Origin: Methanolinea sp. UBA473
GTDB lineage: Archaea > Halobacteriota > Methanomicrobia > Methanomicrobiales > Methanospirillaceae
Direction of reading: 5' to 3'
DNA length: 9,762 nucleotides
Assembly: GCA_002509495.1 (NCBI GenBank)
Contig: DAEV01000086.1
Coordinates: 10,061 to 19,822 of the forward strand
Below the pieces are notes generated by a model. That model saw nothing but the letters and a program-made list of their open reading frames with translations. It did not search any database and had not been told where the DNA came from. Position 1 is the stretch's first letter. The number at the start of each line of letters is the position of its first letter. The position numbers were made by a program, and so were the translations under genes. Positions 1-7,003 of the stretch are shown here, in pieces.

Positions 1-45
1 CACAGTAATGTAAATAGTACACGACCATGGCATAGCGGCACTCGA

Positions 46-228
46 TTGGTCAACATCTATGAGGGTAATCTCAGCCGTTTTTATGCAGTCGTCGACGAGA
101 TCTGTGAAGGTAGACCCCTTGAAGAGTGTAACTATGGCATGCTGTTTGAATACCACGGAGACTATTATCTGGTGTCCTTTCAGGAATACAATCCAGATCT
201 ATACCGACTGGCCCCAATATCTTACTGA
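46..228 (+). CDS. Hypothetical small protein, start uncertain
   Basis: A 60-codon reading frame starts at TTG and ends with TGA. I do not recognise the family. The product is acidic and rich in aromatics (Tyr, Phe), with no signal peptide, membrane segment or metal motif. From position 46 the codons are ordinary for this genome (GTC, AAC, ATC, GAG, CTC, GAC). The same frame is also open leftwards to the window edge, but codons 1-45 (AGT, AAT, GTA, ACA, CGA) look non-coding. No Shine-Dalgarno precedes the TTG. It may therefore be a short gene, the 3' end of a longer gene whose upstream part is in another frame, or a decayed remnant. Its neighbour on the opposite strand also looks broken, which favours a decaying region. 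Confidence 0.35.
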   Translation: MVNIYEGNLSRFYAVVDEICEGRPLEECNYGMLFEYHGDYYLVSFQEYNPDLYRLAPISY

Positions 229-284
229 TGGTCGGGGAGACGTTTTCATATCCCTGTGAATTGAAACCAGTAGGTTCAGAATCA

Positions 285-307
285 TTCGATACCTGATCGA
301 AAAAAAA
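285..307 (-). terminator. Candidate terminator of the zinc-ribbon gene
   Basis: On the + strand there is a perfect 6-bp inverted repeat, TTCGAT-ACCTG-ATCGAA (285-301), running into eight A residues (300-307). Read on the - strand this is a T8 tract about 57 nt after the stop of the zinc-ribbon gene. Archaeal transcription can end at a T tract alone, so the T tract is the main evidence and the hairpin is secondary. Confidence 0.4.
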
Positions 308-363
308 GAGAATGGAGACGATGGATTTTTCCCCAAAGCCCCCTACCTGAGTTTCTATATCTT

Positions 364-676
364 CTACCCCGGTGTCAGGACCGTGAAGTGCTTCTTGCAC
401 GCTGCACAGGTCCCTTCCCTGGATTCCTTATAATAGGCTTTTGGCATATTGAATACGATGGAATTTTCTTTAAAGCAACTGGGACAGGTGAACCGGATCA
501 CGTATCCGGACCTTGTCCCCAGAACCGTCGGTTTTACTTCACTCTTTAGCATTTGTACCAATCTTTTCGCTATCGTTCGAGGATGGATGGTACCATCCTC
601 CAACCACTGTAATCCACTACCGGTTCTCGCGGTATGCGCCCGGCATACATTCGATGATGGGTGTTCCCGATTTCAC
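364..676 (-). pseudogene. Small zinc-ribbon protein gene, apparently broken by a nonsense codon and a 1-nt insertion
   Basis: The intact 3' part (603-364, TAG stop) encodes a small basic protein with two CxxC pairs, CPSC and CAAC, 22 residues apart. This is the layout of a four-cysteine zinc ribbon. A TTG at 603 is the only upstream start candidate in that frame, and it has no convincing Shine-Dalgarno. In the next frame, 676-617 gives a protein-like GTG-initiated stretch ending ...GAYRENR, then TAG, then WITVV. Removing one G from the run at about 600-602 and replacing the TAG by a sense codon would read ...RENR-x-WITVVEDGTIHPRTIAKRL. This joins both halves into a protein of about 103 residues. 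The predicted promoter at 718-729 fits a start near 676 much better than one at 603. I infer a pseudogene. Sequencing error, or a real short gene starting at the TTG or at the internal ATG (552-550), remain possible. Function unknown, perhaps nucleic-acid or protein binding as for many small archaeal zinc ribbons. Confidence 0.55.
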
Positions 677-717
677 TCCATCAAAAGGCGATTGGTTTGC
701 CCAGGTTTTTTTCTGGT

Positions 718-729
718 TATACTAGTATA
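718..729 (-). promoter_or_regulatory. Palindromic TATA box, likely promoter of the zinc-ribbon gene
   Basis: TATACTAGTATA is a perfect 12-bp palindrome. Taken as a TATA box on the - strand, it predicts transcription starting near 698, about 22 nt before the GTG at 676. Because it is symmetrical it could also work rightwards, but no gene follows at a suitable distance on +. Confidence 0.35.
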
Positions 730-958
730 GGTTGTCTGAACGTATATAGAGATAGGATCAAACGAGCAGATGGCCTTTTTCTGCACAACGGCATGCGGTT
801 TTCCTGCGGTTCACCGTTTCGGAAGTCCTGCGAGGGATTTTTGCGATGGGAAAGGATGGGACCGGGAAAAGGGATTAATTTGCCTGTTCAGGCCCTGGAT
901 TACAAGAATTCAACGGGGCACGAAAATTACCCATTTTTTTAAAAAAACACTATGGACC

Positions 959-1016
959 GTGGAAATGAATAAATAGTCCACATTAAAGTTCTTATTACTC
1001 GATTCAGGGAGAAGGT
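959..1016 (+). promoter_or_regulatory. Promoter and ribosome binding site of the giant propeller gene
   Basis: A BRE-like GGAAA (961-965) is followed by the TATA-like AATAAATA (968-975). Together they predict a transcript start near 997, giving a leader of about 23 nt. The leader contains AGGGAGAAGGT (1006-1016), purine-rich and ending 3 nt before the ATG at 1020. The TATA element is flanked by GTGGA (959-963) and TCCAC (977-981), an inverted repeat that could be an operator. Confidence 0.4.
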
Positions 1017-1019
1017 ATC

Positions 1020-4000
1020 ATGAAACCAATTTTCGCAATCACAGGGATTTGTATTCTCATTCTCGTTGCATCTGTGGCTGCATCGGATGAGCAGGCATGG
1101 AAGTTCCGGTCTGATCTCAATAATTCCGGGGTCTACGACAATGGCGGAAGTACTCCGGACGGGACGCTCCTCTGGAAGTATTCCACAGGTGACGAAGTGC
1201 GTTCCTGCCCGGCGATAGTGGACGGTGTCGTGTATTTCGGGAGCAACGATGGGAACCTCCACGCACTGGATGCATACACAGGTGAAGGTATCTGGAACTT
1301 TACTGCAGGGAACGGGATACAGTCCAGCCCCGCAGTCGTGGACGGGATCGTATACGCCGGGTCATGGGACCACAACGTCTACGCGGTTGATGCAGATGAC
1401 GGATCGCTCGTGTGGAATTACACCACAGGCGATGCAGTGATATCCAGCCCTGCGGTCGCACACGGGAATGTGTATATAGGGAGCTTTGACGGGAGCCTCT
1501 ATGCACTGGATGCAGTGACCGGCAGTCTTGCCTGGCAGTATCCGACCGCGGGGCCGCGGATCGCGTCGAGCCCAGCAATCCACGATAGCGTTGTGTATGT
1601 GGGGAGCGAGGACGGGAACCTTTACGCACTCAACGCGCTGACGGGTTCGCTCCTCTGGAACTATACGGCAGGTGGGTGGGTGGGATCCAGCCCGGCGTTG
1701 GCAGACGGCACCGTGTATTTCGGGAGCGATGACGGGAACGTCTACGCACTCAATGCATCGGACGGGTCGCTGATCTGGAACTACACGACAGGTGATATGG
1801 TACGGTCGAGTCCTGCCGTCTCGGAGGGAGTCGTATACGTTGGCAGTTTTGATGGATACGTGTATGCGCTCAATGCATCGACCGGAGCGGTCCTCTGGTC
1901 CTATGTAACAGGGGATGATATCTATTCCAGTCCCGCTGTCGCGAATGGGATTGTCTATATTGGGAGCCTCGGGTTTGTAAAGAACGTTCATGCTCTGGAT
2001 GCGATGAGCGGGACGCTTCTCTGGGATTACTCCATGGGAGAATGGTCCGTCTATTCCAGCCCCGCAGTCTCGGGAGGTAAAGTCTATGTGGGATGCGATG
2101 ACGGGGATTTCTATGCCTTCGGTGCGTCTCAGGAGAGTCTCCCGCCTTACGATGATTTCGATGACAATGCCTGCGATGACAATCTCTGGAACGTCATCGA
2201 ATACGGGGGGCCGTATGTCACCGAGACGAACCAGCAGCTGGAAATCACCCTCCCCGCTGATTCGTCCGGCGATACCTTCTATGCAGGATATTCGAGTACA
2301 CACGTCCTCCGGGGTGATTTTGATGTCCAGGTCGACTACCACCTTCTCACCTGGCCACAGAACAACGGCGTGAGGATGGGACTCTGGATTGAAAGGCCCT
2401 CCTCGATCTACACCGTCGAACGGGCAAGTTACGGGAACTGGGATGGTTTTATCCATGGAGATCACTACACGACGAATCTTGATGACTCGATCCTCATTTC
2501 CGCAACAGGCGATGCCGGGGGGAAACTGCGGCTGGTGCGGACCGGATCCCTCTTCGAGGGGTATTACTTCAACGAGACTTCCGGGGACTGGGTTCTTTTG
2601 CAGCGTTACCAGGGCGACTCCAGTTCAGCCGGGGAAGCAACCTTCGTGCTGAGGGCATGGAGCCATGATTATGCCTTTGCGGACGAGCGGGTGGTTGTTG
2701 CGTTTGACAATTTTGTGATCAACAAAGGGACAGTCGTCACCCCTGGGGTAACTCCTCCGGCAGGAGTCACCGATCTTGCGAACGCAACCTTCCAGCCGAA
2801 CCTCATACGGTGGACCTGGAATGACCCGGGCGATCCCGACTTTGACCACGTCATGGTCTATCTCGACGGAGTATTCCAGAAGAACGTGACAAAGGGTGTG
2901 CAGGCCTGGACCGCGAAGGGACTTCTCCCCTCGACCTCCTACACCATCGGGATAAGGACCGTCGGCGAGACGGGCGCGATCAACGAAACCTGGGTGAACC
3001 ACACGGCGATGACGAGCTCCCTGTCGATCTCGCACCTTGATCCTCCTGCCGTCTTTGCGGGCAGCCCCGGGTTTACCCTCAATGTCTCCGGCACGGGGTA
3101 CAGCGAGAGTTGCCTCGTCCTCTGGAATGGCAACGAGCAGCAGACGCAGTTCCTTGACCCCGGCCATGTGAGCATTGACGTCCCGGCCAGCATGATCCTG
3201 CTTCCATGCCTTGTGAATATCACAGTCCATGACAGCACAACGGGGGAATTTTCCAACCCGCTCGTGTTCTCCGTCAGGGACCCGATCAGCGGTGCACATG
3301 CCTGGAAGTTCCGGTCCGACTCCTCCAACTCCGGCGTCTATGATGACGGCGGTACGAGGCCCGGGAACGAACTGCTCTGGAAGTACATGACGGAGAGCTA
3401 TTACGGTTCCAGTCCGGCAGTGGAAAATGGCGTTCTCTATATCAACGGGATATATGATACCCTCGCCATACACGCATTCACCGGGAAACTCCTTTGGGAC
3501 TCCCCGGATGGAGGTGGATGGTCAAGTCCCGCTGTCACAGACAATGTCGTCTACGTGGGAAGTTCGGACAGGAATATCTCCGCCATGGACGCCTCCACTG
3601 GTGCCCTCCTCTGGAAATACAGGATCGGGGGAACTATATCTTCCAGCCCGGCAGTGTACAACGGCGTCGTGTATGCCGGAAGCTGGGACAATAACCTCTA
3701 CGCCCTCGACGCAGCCACCGGCACCCTTCTCTGGAACTATCCGACCGGTGGCGAGGTGAGATCGAGCCCGGCCGTGGTGAATGGAATCGTCTACTTCGGA
3801 AACCAGGCTGGCACTCTCTTTGCCCTCGACGCGAACACAGGTGCACTCCAGTGGAACTACACCACAGGCGGTTATTACTCCGATTCCAGCCCGGCCGTGG
3901 TGAATGGGATCGTCTACTTCCAGAGCCAGGAAGGCAATCTCTATGCTCTCGATGCCACAAACGGGGCTCACCTCTGGGACTATCCGGTCACCGGATATGG

Positions 4001-6764
4001 AGACTCCTGCCCGGCGGTAGCAGACGGGGTGGTGTTTATCGGGAGCGATGACGGCACGCTTTACGCGCTCGATGCAGGAACGGGAGACCTTCTCTGGAAT
4101 TATTCAACGGGTGAACCGGTACGGTCGAGCCCCTCGGTGGCAAACGGTGTCGTGTATTTCGGAAGTTATAACGGTATCATCTATGCCCTGGACTCTGATA
4201 CAGGTGCACTCATCTGGACTTATACCACGGATGAAGAAGGATTCTCAAACCCTGCAATTGCTCACGGTGTCGTCTATGTCCAGGGGGATTCCGGCAACCT
4301 CTATGCGCTCACCACGCTCCCTAACGACCCGCCGGAGAGCGTGAGTGCCCTGCATACAACAACGCTGAATGGGGCGGAGATCACGTGGGCCTGGACCGAT
4401 CCCGAAACGCTCGGGTTCTCCCACGTCATGGTCTACCTGGACGGGGTGTTCCAGGAGAACGTAACTGCGGGTACGGTGACCTGGACTGCGGAAGGGCTCT
4501 CCCCATCGAACGCCTATGCGATCGGGACAAAGACCGTCGGTGTGAAGGGAGCAATCAACGCGACCCTGGTGTCCCATACGGCGACCACAGGGATGCTCTG
4601 GATCTCCTCCCTCGATCCTGCAACCGTGGTGGAAGACAGCCCCGCATTCACGCTCAATATCTACGGGACGGGATTTACCCCGGCCTGCGCCATCCTCTGG
4701 GACGGCGAAGAACAGACTACACAGTACCTGCAGCCGGACCACCTCCGGATGGAAGTCCCCGCCGAGTATGTTGCACATTCAAGACGTGTCAGTATTGCCG
4801 TTCATGACCAGGCATCCGGGGATTCGTCCAATTCCGTGATCCTGCCTGTAACCGATAACCCAACGACGGCAAAGGCACGAAAATTCCGGTCCGACCTGAA
4901 TAATACCGGAGTGTACGACGATGGAGGAAAAAGACCGATCCCCACCCTCCTCTGGACCTATAAGACAGGAGCAACGGTGTCATCCAGCCCCTCTGTAGTG
5001 GACGGTGTAGTCTACGTGGGGAGCCTGGACAGGAACCTCTATGCACTGGATGCAGCGACCGGTGCATTCCTCTGGAAATATAATATTCTGGAGCGCAACG
5101 ATTATGTGAGTTCAAGCCCTGCAGTCTCGAACGGGGTTGTCTATATAGGGGGCCTGAAGACCAAGATCCATGCCATTGACGCGTATTCCGGGGATCTCCT
5201 CTGGAATTACAAGCTTCCGATACGCACCACCACGAGGAGCAGCGTGAGTTCCAGTGCGGCCGTGGCAAACGGGGTCGTCTACATCGGGAACATGGATGGT
5301 ACCGTCTTCGCGTTCAACGAGGAAACAGGGGATCTCCTCTGGAGTTACGCCATCCCTCGAATGGAATATGAGGAACACCAGATCTTTTCCAGCCCGGCGG
5401 TGGCAGACGGCGTTGTCTTCATTCAAACGTATGGGGGATACCTCTACGCACTTGATGCGTCCACCGGTGCCCTCCTCTGGAATTACGGTGATGAGGGTGC
5501 GTATGGGGCATATTCCAGCCCGGCGGTGGCAAACGGCGTCGTCTATGCGGGGAGCGGGTATGCCAATAATAAATTCTATGCCGTAGATGCACTCACCGGG
5601 GATCTCCTCTGGGACTTTCCAACCGGGGGGAGTATCACGTCCAGCCCTGCGATAGAGAATGGCATTGTCTACTTCGGGAGCCGGGACAACAACACGTATG
5701 CGCTCAACGCAGGGACCGGTGCCCTTCTCTGGAACTTTACCACGGGTGGAAGAGTGTCGTCAAGCCCCTCGGTCGCGAACGGGGTGGTCTATTTCGGAAG
5801 CTATGACAACAACACCTATGCGCTCGACGCATCCACAGGGGCACTCCTGTGGACTTTCGACGTTGGGGGCAGTGTGACCTCCAGCCCGGCCGTTGTGAAC
5901 GGAATTGTGTATCTAGGGAGCGGTGACGGCAACGTGTATGCCATCGGATCACTTCCCCTCGACCCGCCGGTGGCGGACTTTACCGCCAATGTGACCTCCG
6001 GAGCTGCCCCGCTTGAGGCGACGTTCACCGACGAATCGACCGGAGTGGTCACCACGCGGTTCTGGGACTTCGGAGACGGGACCACGGCATGGGCAAATGA
6101 GACCCTTACGGTTTCCCACACGTATCCCTTCCCAGGCACCTTCAACATCTCTCTGACGGCCGGAAACATCGATGCGCAGGACACCGCGATAAAGACCGGG
6201 TACATCCAGGTCACTCCGTCGGGAAGACCCCCGGGTGTGCGGTTCTCCGCGATGCCCGCCCTCGGGAATGCACCGATGACCGTTCGGTTCACCGACCGGT
6301 CGACCGGGACGCCGGTGGTCTGGAACTGGGACTTCGGCGACGGGAACACATCTTCCGAGCAGAACCCGAACCACACCTTCACCACTGCAGGGAGGTACCG
6401 GGTTACCCTGATGGCCCATAACAGCGGCGGGAGCGACTCCTTCTCGTCCTACGTCTGGGTGAGGGGAGGAGTGGGGCCTACACCGACCATCACCACGAAA
6501 CCTACCATCCCTCCCCGTGAACGGGCGCCTATCGCCTTTTTCATTATGAACAAGAGTTTCGGATACGCCCCGATGAGCGTGCAGTTCGTCGACCGGTCCT
6601 TCCATGCTCCGACAGGCTGGTCCTGGGACTTCGGAGACGGGGAGACCTCGACCTTTGAGGACCCGGTTCACACGTTCGAGGAGCCGGGAACCTACACGGT
6701 GTCACTTACGGCCTCCAACTCCATCGGCGAGAGCACGACGTCCCGACGCGTATATGTGAAGTGA
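1020..6764 (+). CDS. Giant secreted protein: three 8-bladed PQQ-like beta-propellers plus FN3/TIG-like and three PKD domains
   Basis: This 1914-residue protein starts at ATG with a purine-rich ribosome site. Residues 1-21 form a Sec-type signal peptide, with cleavage likely after ASVAA. Three propellers follow (about 26-367, 761-1099 and 1286-1643). Each opens with a KFRSDxxNxGVYDxGG header and has eight repeats of about 40 residues of the form LLWNY-TG-SSPAV-GVVYxGS-DG-YALDA-TG. After propeller 1 lies a concanavalin/LamG-like region (about 371-570). FN3-like plus TIG-like pairs occur at about 576-757 and 1103-1280. Three PKD domains carry WDFGDG at W1682, W1770 and W1869, with a Pro/Thr linker before the last. 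The protein ends at the third PKD without a membrane helix or sorting signal, so it is exported and held, if at all, non-covalently. The repeats belong to the PQQ-like family, but nothing indicates PQQ binding or a dehydrogenase active site. The likely role is surface adhesion or ligand binding; the ligand cannot be read from sequence. It appears monocistronic. Confidence 0.95.
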   Translation: MKPIFAITGICILILVASVAASDEQAWKFRSDLNNSGVYDNGGSTPDGTLLWKYSTGDEVRSCPAIVDGVVYFGSNDGNLHALDAYTGEGIWNFTAGNGIQSSPAVVDGIVYAGSWDHNVYAVDADDGSLVWNYTTGDAVISSPAVAHGNVYIGSFDGSLYALDAVTGSLAWQYPTAGPRIASSPAIHDSVVYVGSEDGNLYALNALTGSLLWNYTAGGWVGSSPALADGTVYFGSDDGNVYALNASDGSLIWNYTTGDMVRSSPAVSEGVVYVGSFDGYVYALNASTGAVLWSYVTGDDIYSSPAVANGIVYIGSLGFVKNVHALDAMSGTLLWDYSMGEWSVYSSPAVSGGKVYVGCDDGDFYAFGASQESLPPYDDFDDNACDDNLWNVIEYGGPYVTETNQQLEITLPADSSGDTFYAGYSSTHVLRGDFDVQVDYHLLTWPQNNGVRMGLWIERPSSIYTVERASYGNWDGFIHGDHYTTNLDDSILISATGDAGGKLRLVRTGSLFEGYYFNETSGDWVLLQRYQGDSSSAGEATFVLRAWSHDYAFADERVVVAFDNFVINKGTVVTPGVTPPAGVTDLANATFQPNLIRWTWNDPGDPDFDHVMVYLDGVFQKNVTKGVQAWTAKGLLPSTSYTIGIRTVGETGAINETWVNHTAMTSSLSISHLDPPAVFAGSPGFTLNVSGTGYSESCLVLWNGNEQQTQFLDPGHVSIDVPASMILLPCLVNITVHDSTTGEFSNPLVFSVRDPISGAHAWKFRSDSSNSGVYDDGGTRPGNELLWKYMTESYYGSSPAVENGVLYINGIYDTLAIHAFTGKLLWDSPDGGGWSSPAVTDNVVYVGSSDRNISAMDASTGALLWKYRIGGTISSSPAVYNGVVYAGSWDNNLYALDAATGTLLWNYPTGGEVRSSPAVVNGIVYFGNQAGTLFALDANTGALQWNYTTGGYYSDSSPAVVNGIVYFQSQEGNLYALDATNGAHLWDYPVTGYGDSCPAVADGVVFIGSDDGTLYALDAGTGDLLWNYSTGEPVRSSPSVANGVVYFGSYNGIIYALDSDTGALIWTYTTDEEGFSNPAIAHGVVYVQGDSGNLYALTTLPNDPPESVSALHTTTLNGAEITWAWTDPETLGFSHVMVYLDGVFQENVTAGTVTWTAEGLSPSNAYAIGTKTVGVKGAINATLVSHTATTGMLWISSLDPATVVEDSPAFTLNIYGTGFTPACAILWDGEEQTTQYLQPDHLRMEVPAEYVAHSRRVSIAVHDQASGDSSNSVILPVTDNPTTAKARKFRSDLNNTGVYDDGGKRPIPTLLWTYKTGATVSSSPSVVDGVVYVGSLDRNLYALDAATGAFLWKYNILERNDYVSSSPAVSNGVVYIGGLKTKIHAIDAYSGDLLWNYKLPIRTTTRSSVSSSAAVANGVVYIGNMDGTVFAFNEETGDLLWSYAIPRMEYEEHQIFSSPAVADGVVFIQTYGGYLYALDASTGALLWNYGDEGAYGAYSSPAVANGVVYAGSGYANNKFYAVDALTGDLLWDFPTGGSITSSPAIENGIVYFGSRDNNTYALNAGTGALLWNFTTGGRVSSSPSVANGVVYFGSYDNNTYALDASTGALLWTFDVGGSVTSSPAVVNGIVYLGSGDGNVYAIGSLPLDPPVADFTANVTSGAAPLEATFTDESTGVVTTRFWDFGDGTTAWANETLTVSHTYPFPGTFNISLTAGNIDAQDTAIKTGYIQVTPSGRPPGVRFSAMPALGNAPMTVRFTDRSTGTPVVWNWDFGDGNTSSEQNPNHTFTTAGRYRVTLMAHNSGGSDSFSSYVWVRGGVGPTPTITTKPTIPPRERAPIAFFIMNKSFGYAPMSVQFVDRSFHAPTGWSWDFGDGETSTFEDPVHTFEEPGTYTVSLTASNSIGESTTSRRVYVK
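1095..2123 (+). repeat. Propeller 1: eight PQQ-like blades
   Basis: Eight consecutive repeats of 39-42 residues follow the header at residues 26-40. Seven of the eight read S-S-P-A or S-C-P-A between the W-x-[YF] and V-Y-x-G elements with little length change, so the ring looks regular. Blade 7 has a short insertion (GFVKN) between its V-Y-x-G-S strand and the ALDA strand. Confidence 0.85.
2745..4860 (+). repeat. Intragenic duplication: FN3-like plus TIG-like pair, two copies
   Basis: The pair after propeller 1 (about 2745-3293) and the pair after propeller 2 (about 4326-4860) are clear copies. Both contain HVMVYLDGVFQ, a VGxxGAIN turn, SLDP or HLDP at the TIG start, and an ILW/VLW strand. 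They alternate with the propellers, so the duplicated unit was probably a whole propeller-FN3-TIG module. Confidence 0.75.
3300..4316 (+). repeat. Propeller 2: eight PQQ-like blades
   Basis: The header at residues 761-776 is followed by eight blades. Blades 1 and 2 are the most divergent (LYINGIYD, NISAMDAS). Blades 4 and 5 share a 20-nt identical run around 3765-3784 and 3888-3907, 123 bp apart, showing recent blade duplication or gene conversion. Confidence 0.85.
4875..5948 (+). repeat. Propeller 3: eight PQQ-like blades, blades 2-5 enlarged
   Basis: The header at residues 1286-1301 reads ARKFRSD, with Arg replacing the Trp of the other two. Eight blades follow. Blades 1, 6 and 7 have the standard 40 residues and blade 8 closes the ring. 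Blades 2-5 (about 5067-5603) have 43, 46, 46 and 44 residues. Most of the extra residues lie after the first strand, with some later in blade 5. Confidence 0.85.
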
Positions 6765-6788
6765 GGGATGGTACTCCTCTCTTTTTCA
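6765..6788 (+). terminator. Candidate terminator of the giant gene
   Basis: Directly after the TGA stop, a weak GAGG/CCTC stem (6763-6779) leads into a pyrimidine tract with five T residues (6782-6786). The stem is too short to count for much; the T tract is the usual archaeal signal. Confidence 0.4.
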
Positions 6789-6969
6789 ACCGTGTTCATG
6801 ATCGCCGTATACGGAACTCGAACCGGATTTCCATCCTCTTGAACAAGGATTGCCAGAGGACTGGATTGACCAGCCGGCGGGCTTAACTAAGAAAATTAAA
6901 GGGCCTGAGTGTACCGCAATTCGGAGATGAAAAGGAATATCGCGTTCATTCCTGTTCCGTAGCGCCAGG

Positions 6970-6991
6970 CATTCTTACTACGACAAGAATG
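6970..6991 (-). terminator. Stem-loop just downstream of the KaiC-like operon
   Basis: CATTCTT and AAGAATG form a perfect 7-bp stem with an 8-nt loop, 12 nt past the stop of the downstream KaiC-like gene. On the - strand T-rich stretches follow (about 6947-6936 and 6898-6887). It may end transcription or protect the 3' end of the mRNA. It lies between convergent genes. Confidence 0.4.
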
Positions 6992-7003
6992 AACCGGGTT
7001 CGC

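Larger units (their letters stand above)
677..1019. other. AT-rich intergenic stretch, no gene seen
   Basis: About 340 bp between the - strand zinc-ribbon remnant and the + strand giant gene. Frames open across it give low-complexity or unconvincing products, and no tRNA or rRNA fold was recognised. It holds a perfect TATA-containing palindrome (718-729), a T7A7 run (about 934-947) and a promoter-like region just before 1020. It is best read as a divergent regulatory spacer. Confidence 0.5.

Noticed and set aside
71..400. A 109-codon - strand frame overlapping both small left-end ORFs
   Set aside because: It runs across the zinc-ribbon 3' end in another frame, contains the poly-T region and lacks any recognisable motif.
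661..942. A 93-codon + strand frame in the spacer
   Set aside because: No ribosome site, no family resemblance, and codon use unlike the coding genes nearby.
1362..3473. Long antisense reading frames (367 and 282 codons) opposite the giant gene
   Set aside because: They repeat with the blade period and have no start signals or recognisable domains. They are mirror images of the PQQ-like repeats, whose GC-rich codons keep the opposite strand open.
1020..6764. PQQ-dependent dehydrogenase
   Set aside because: The blades match the PQQ-like repeat family, but three rings with FN3/TIG-like and PKD domains and no recognisable catalytic region point to a surface binding protein.
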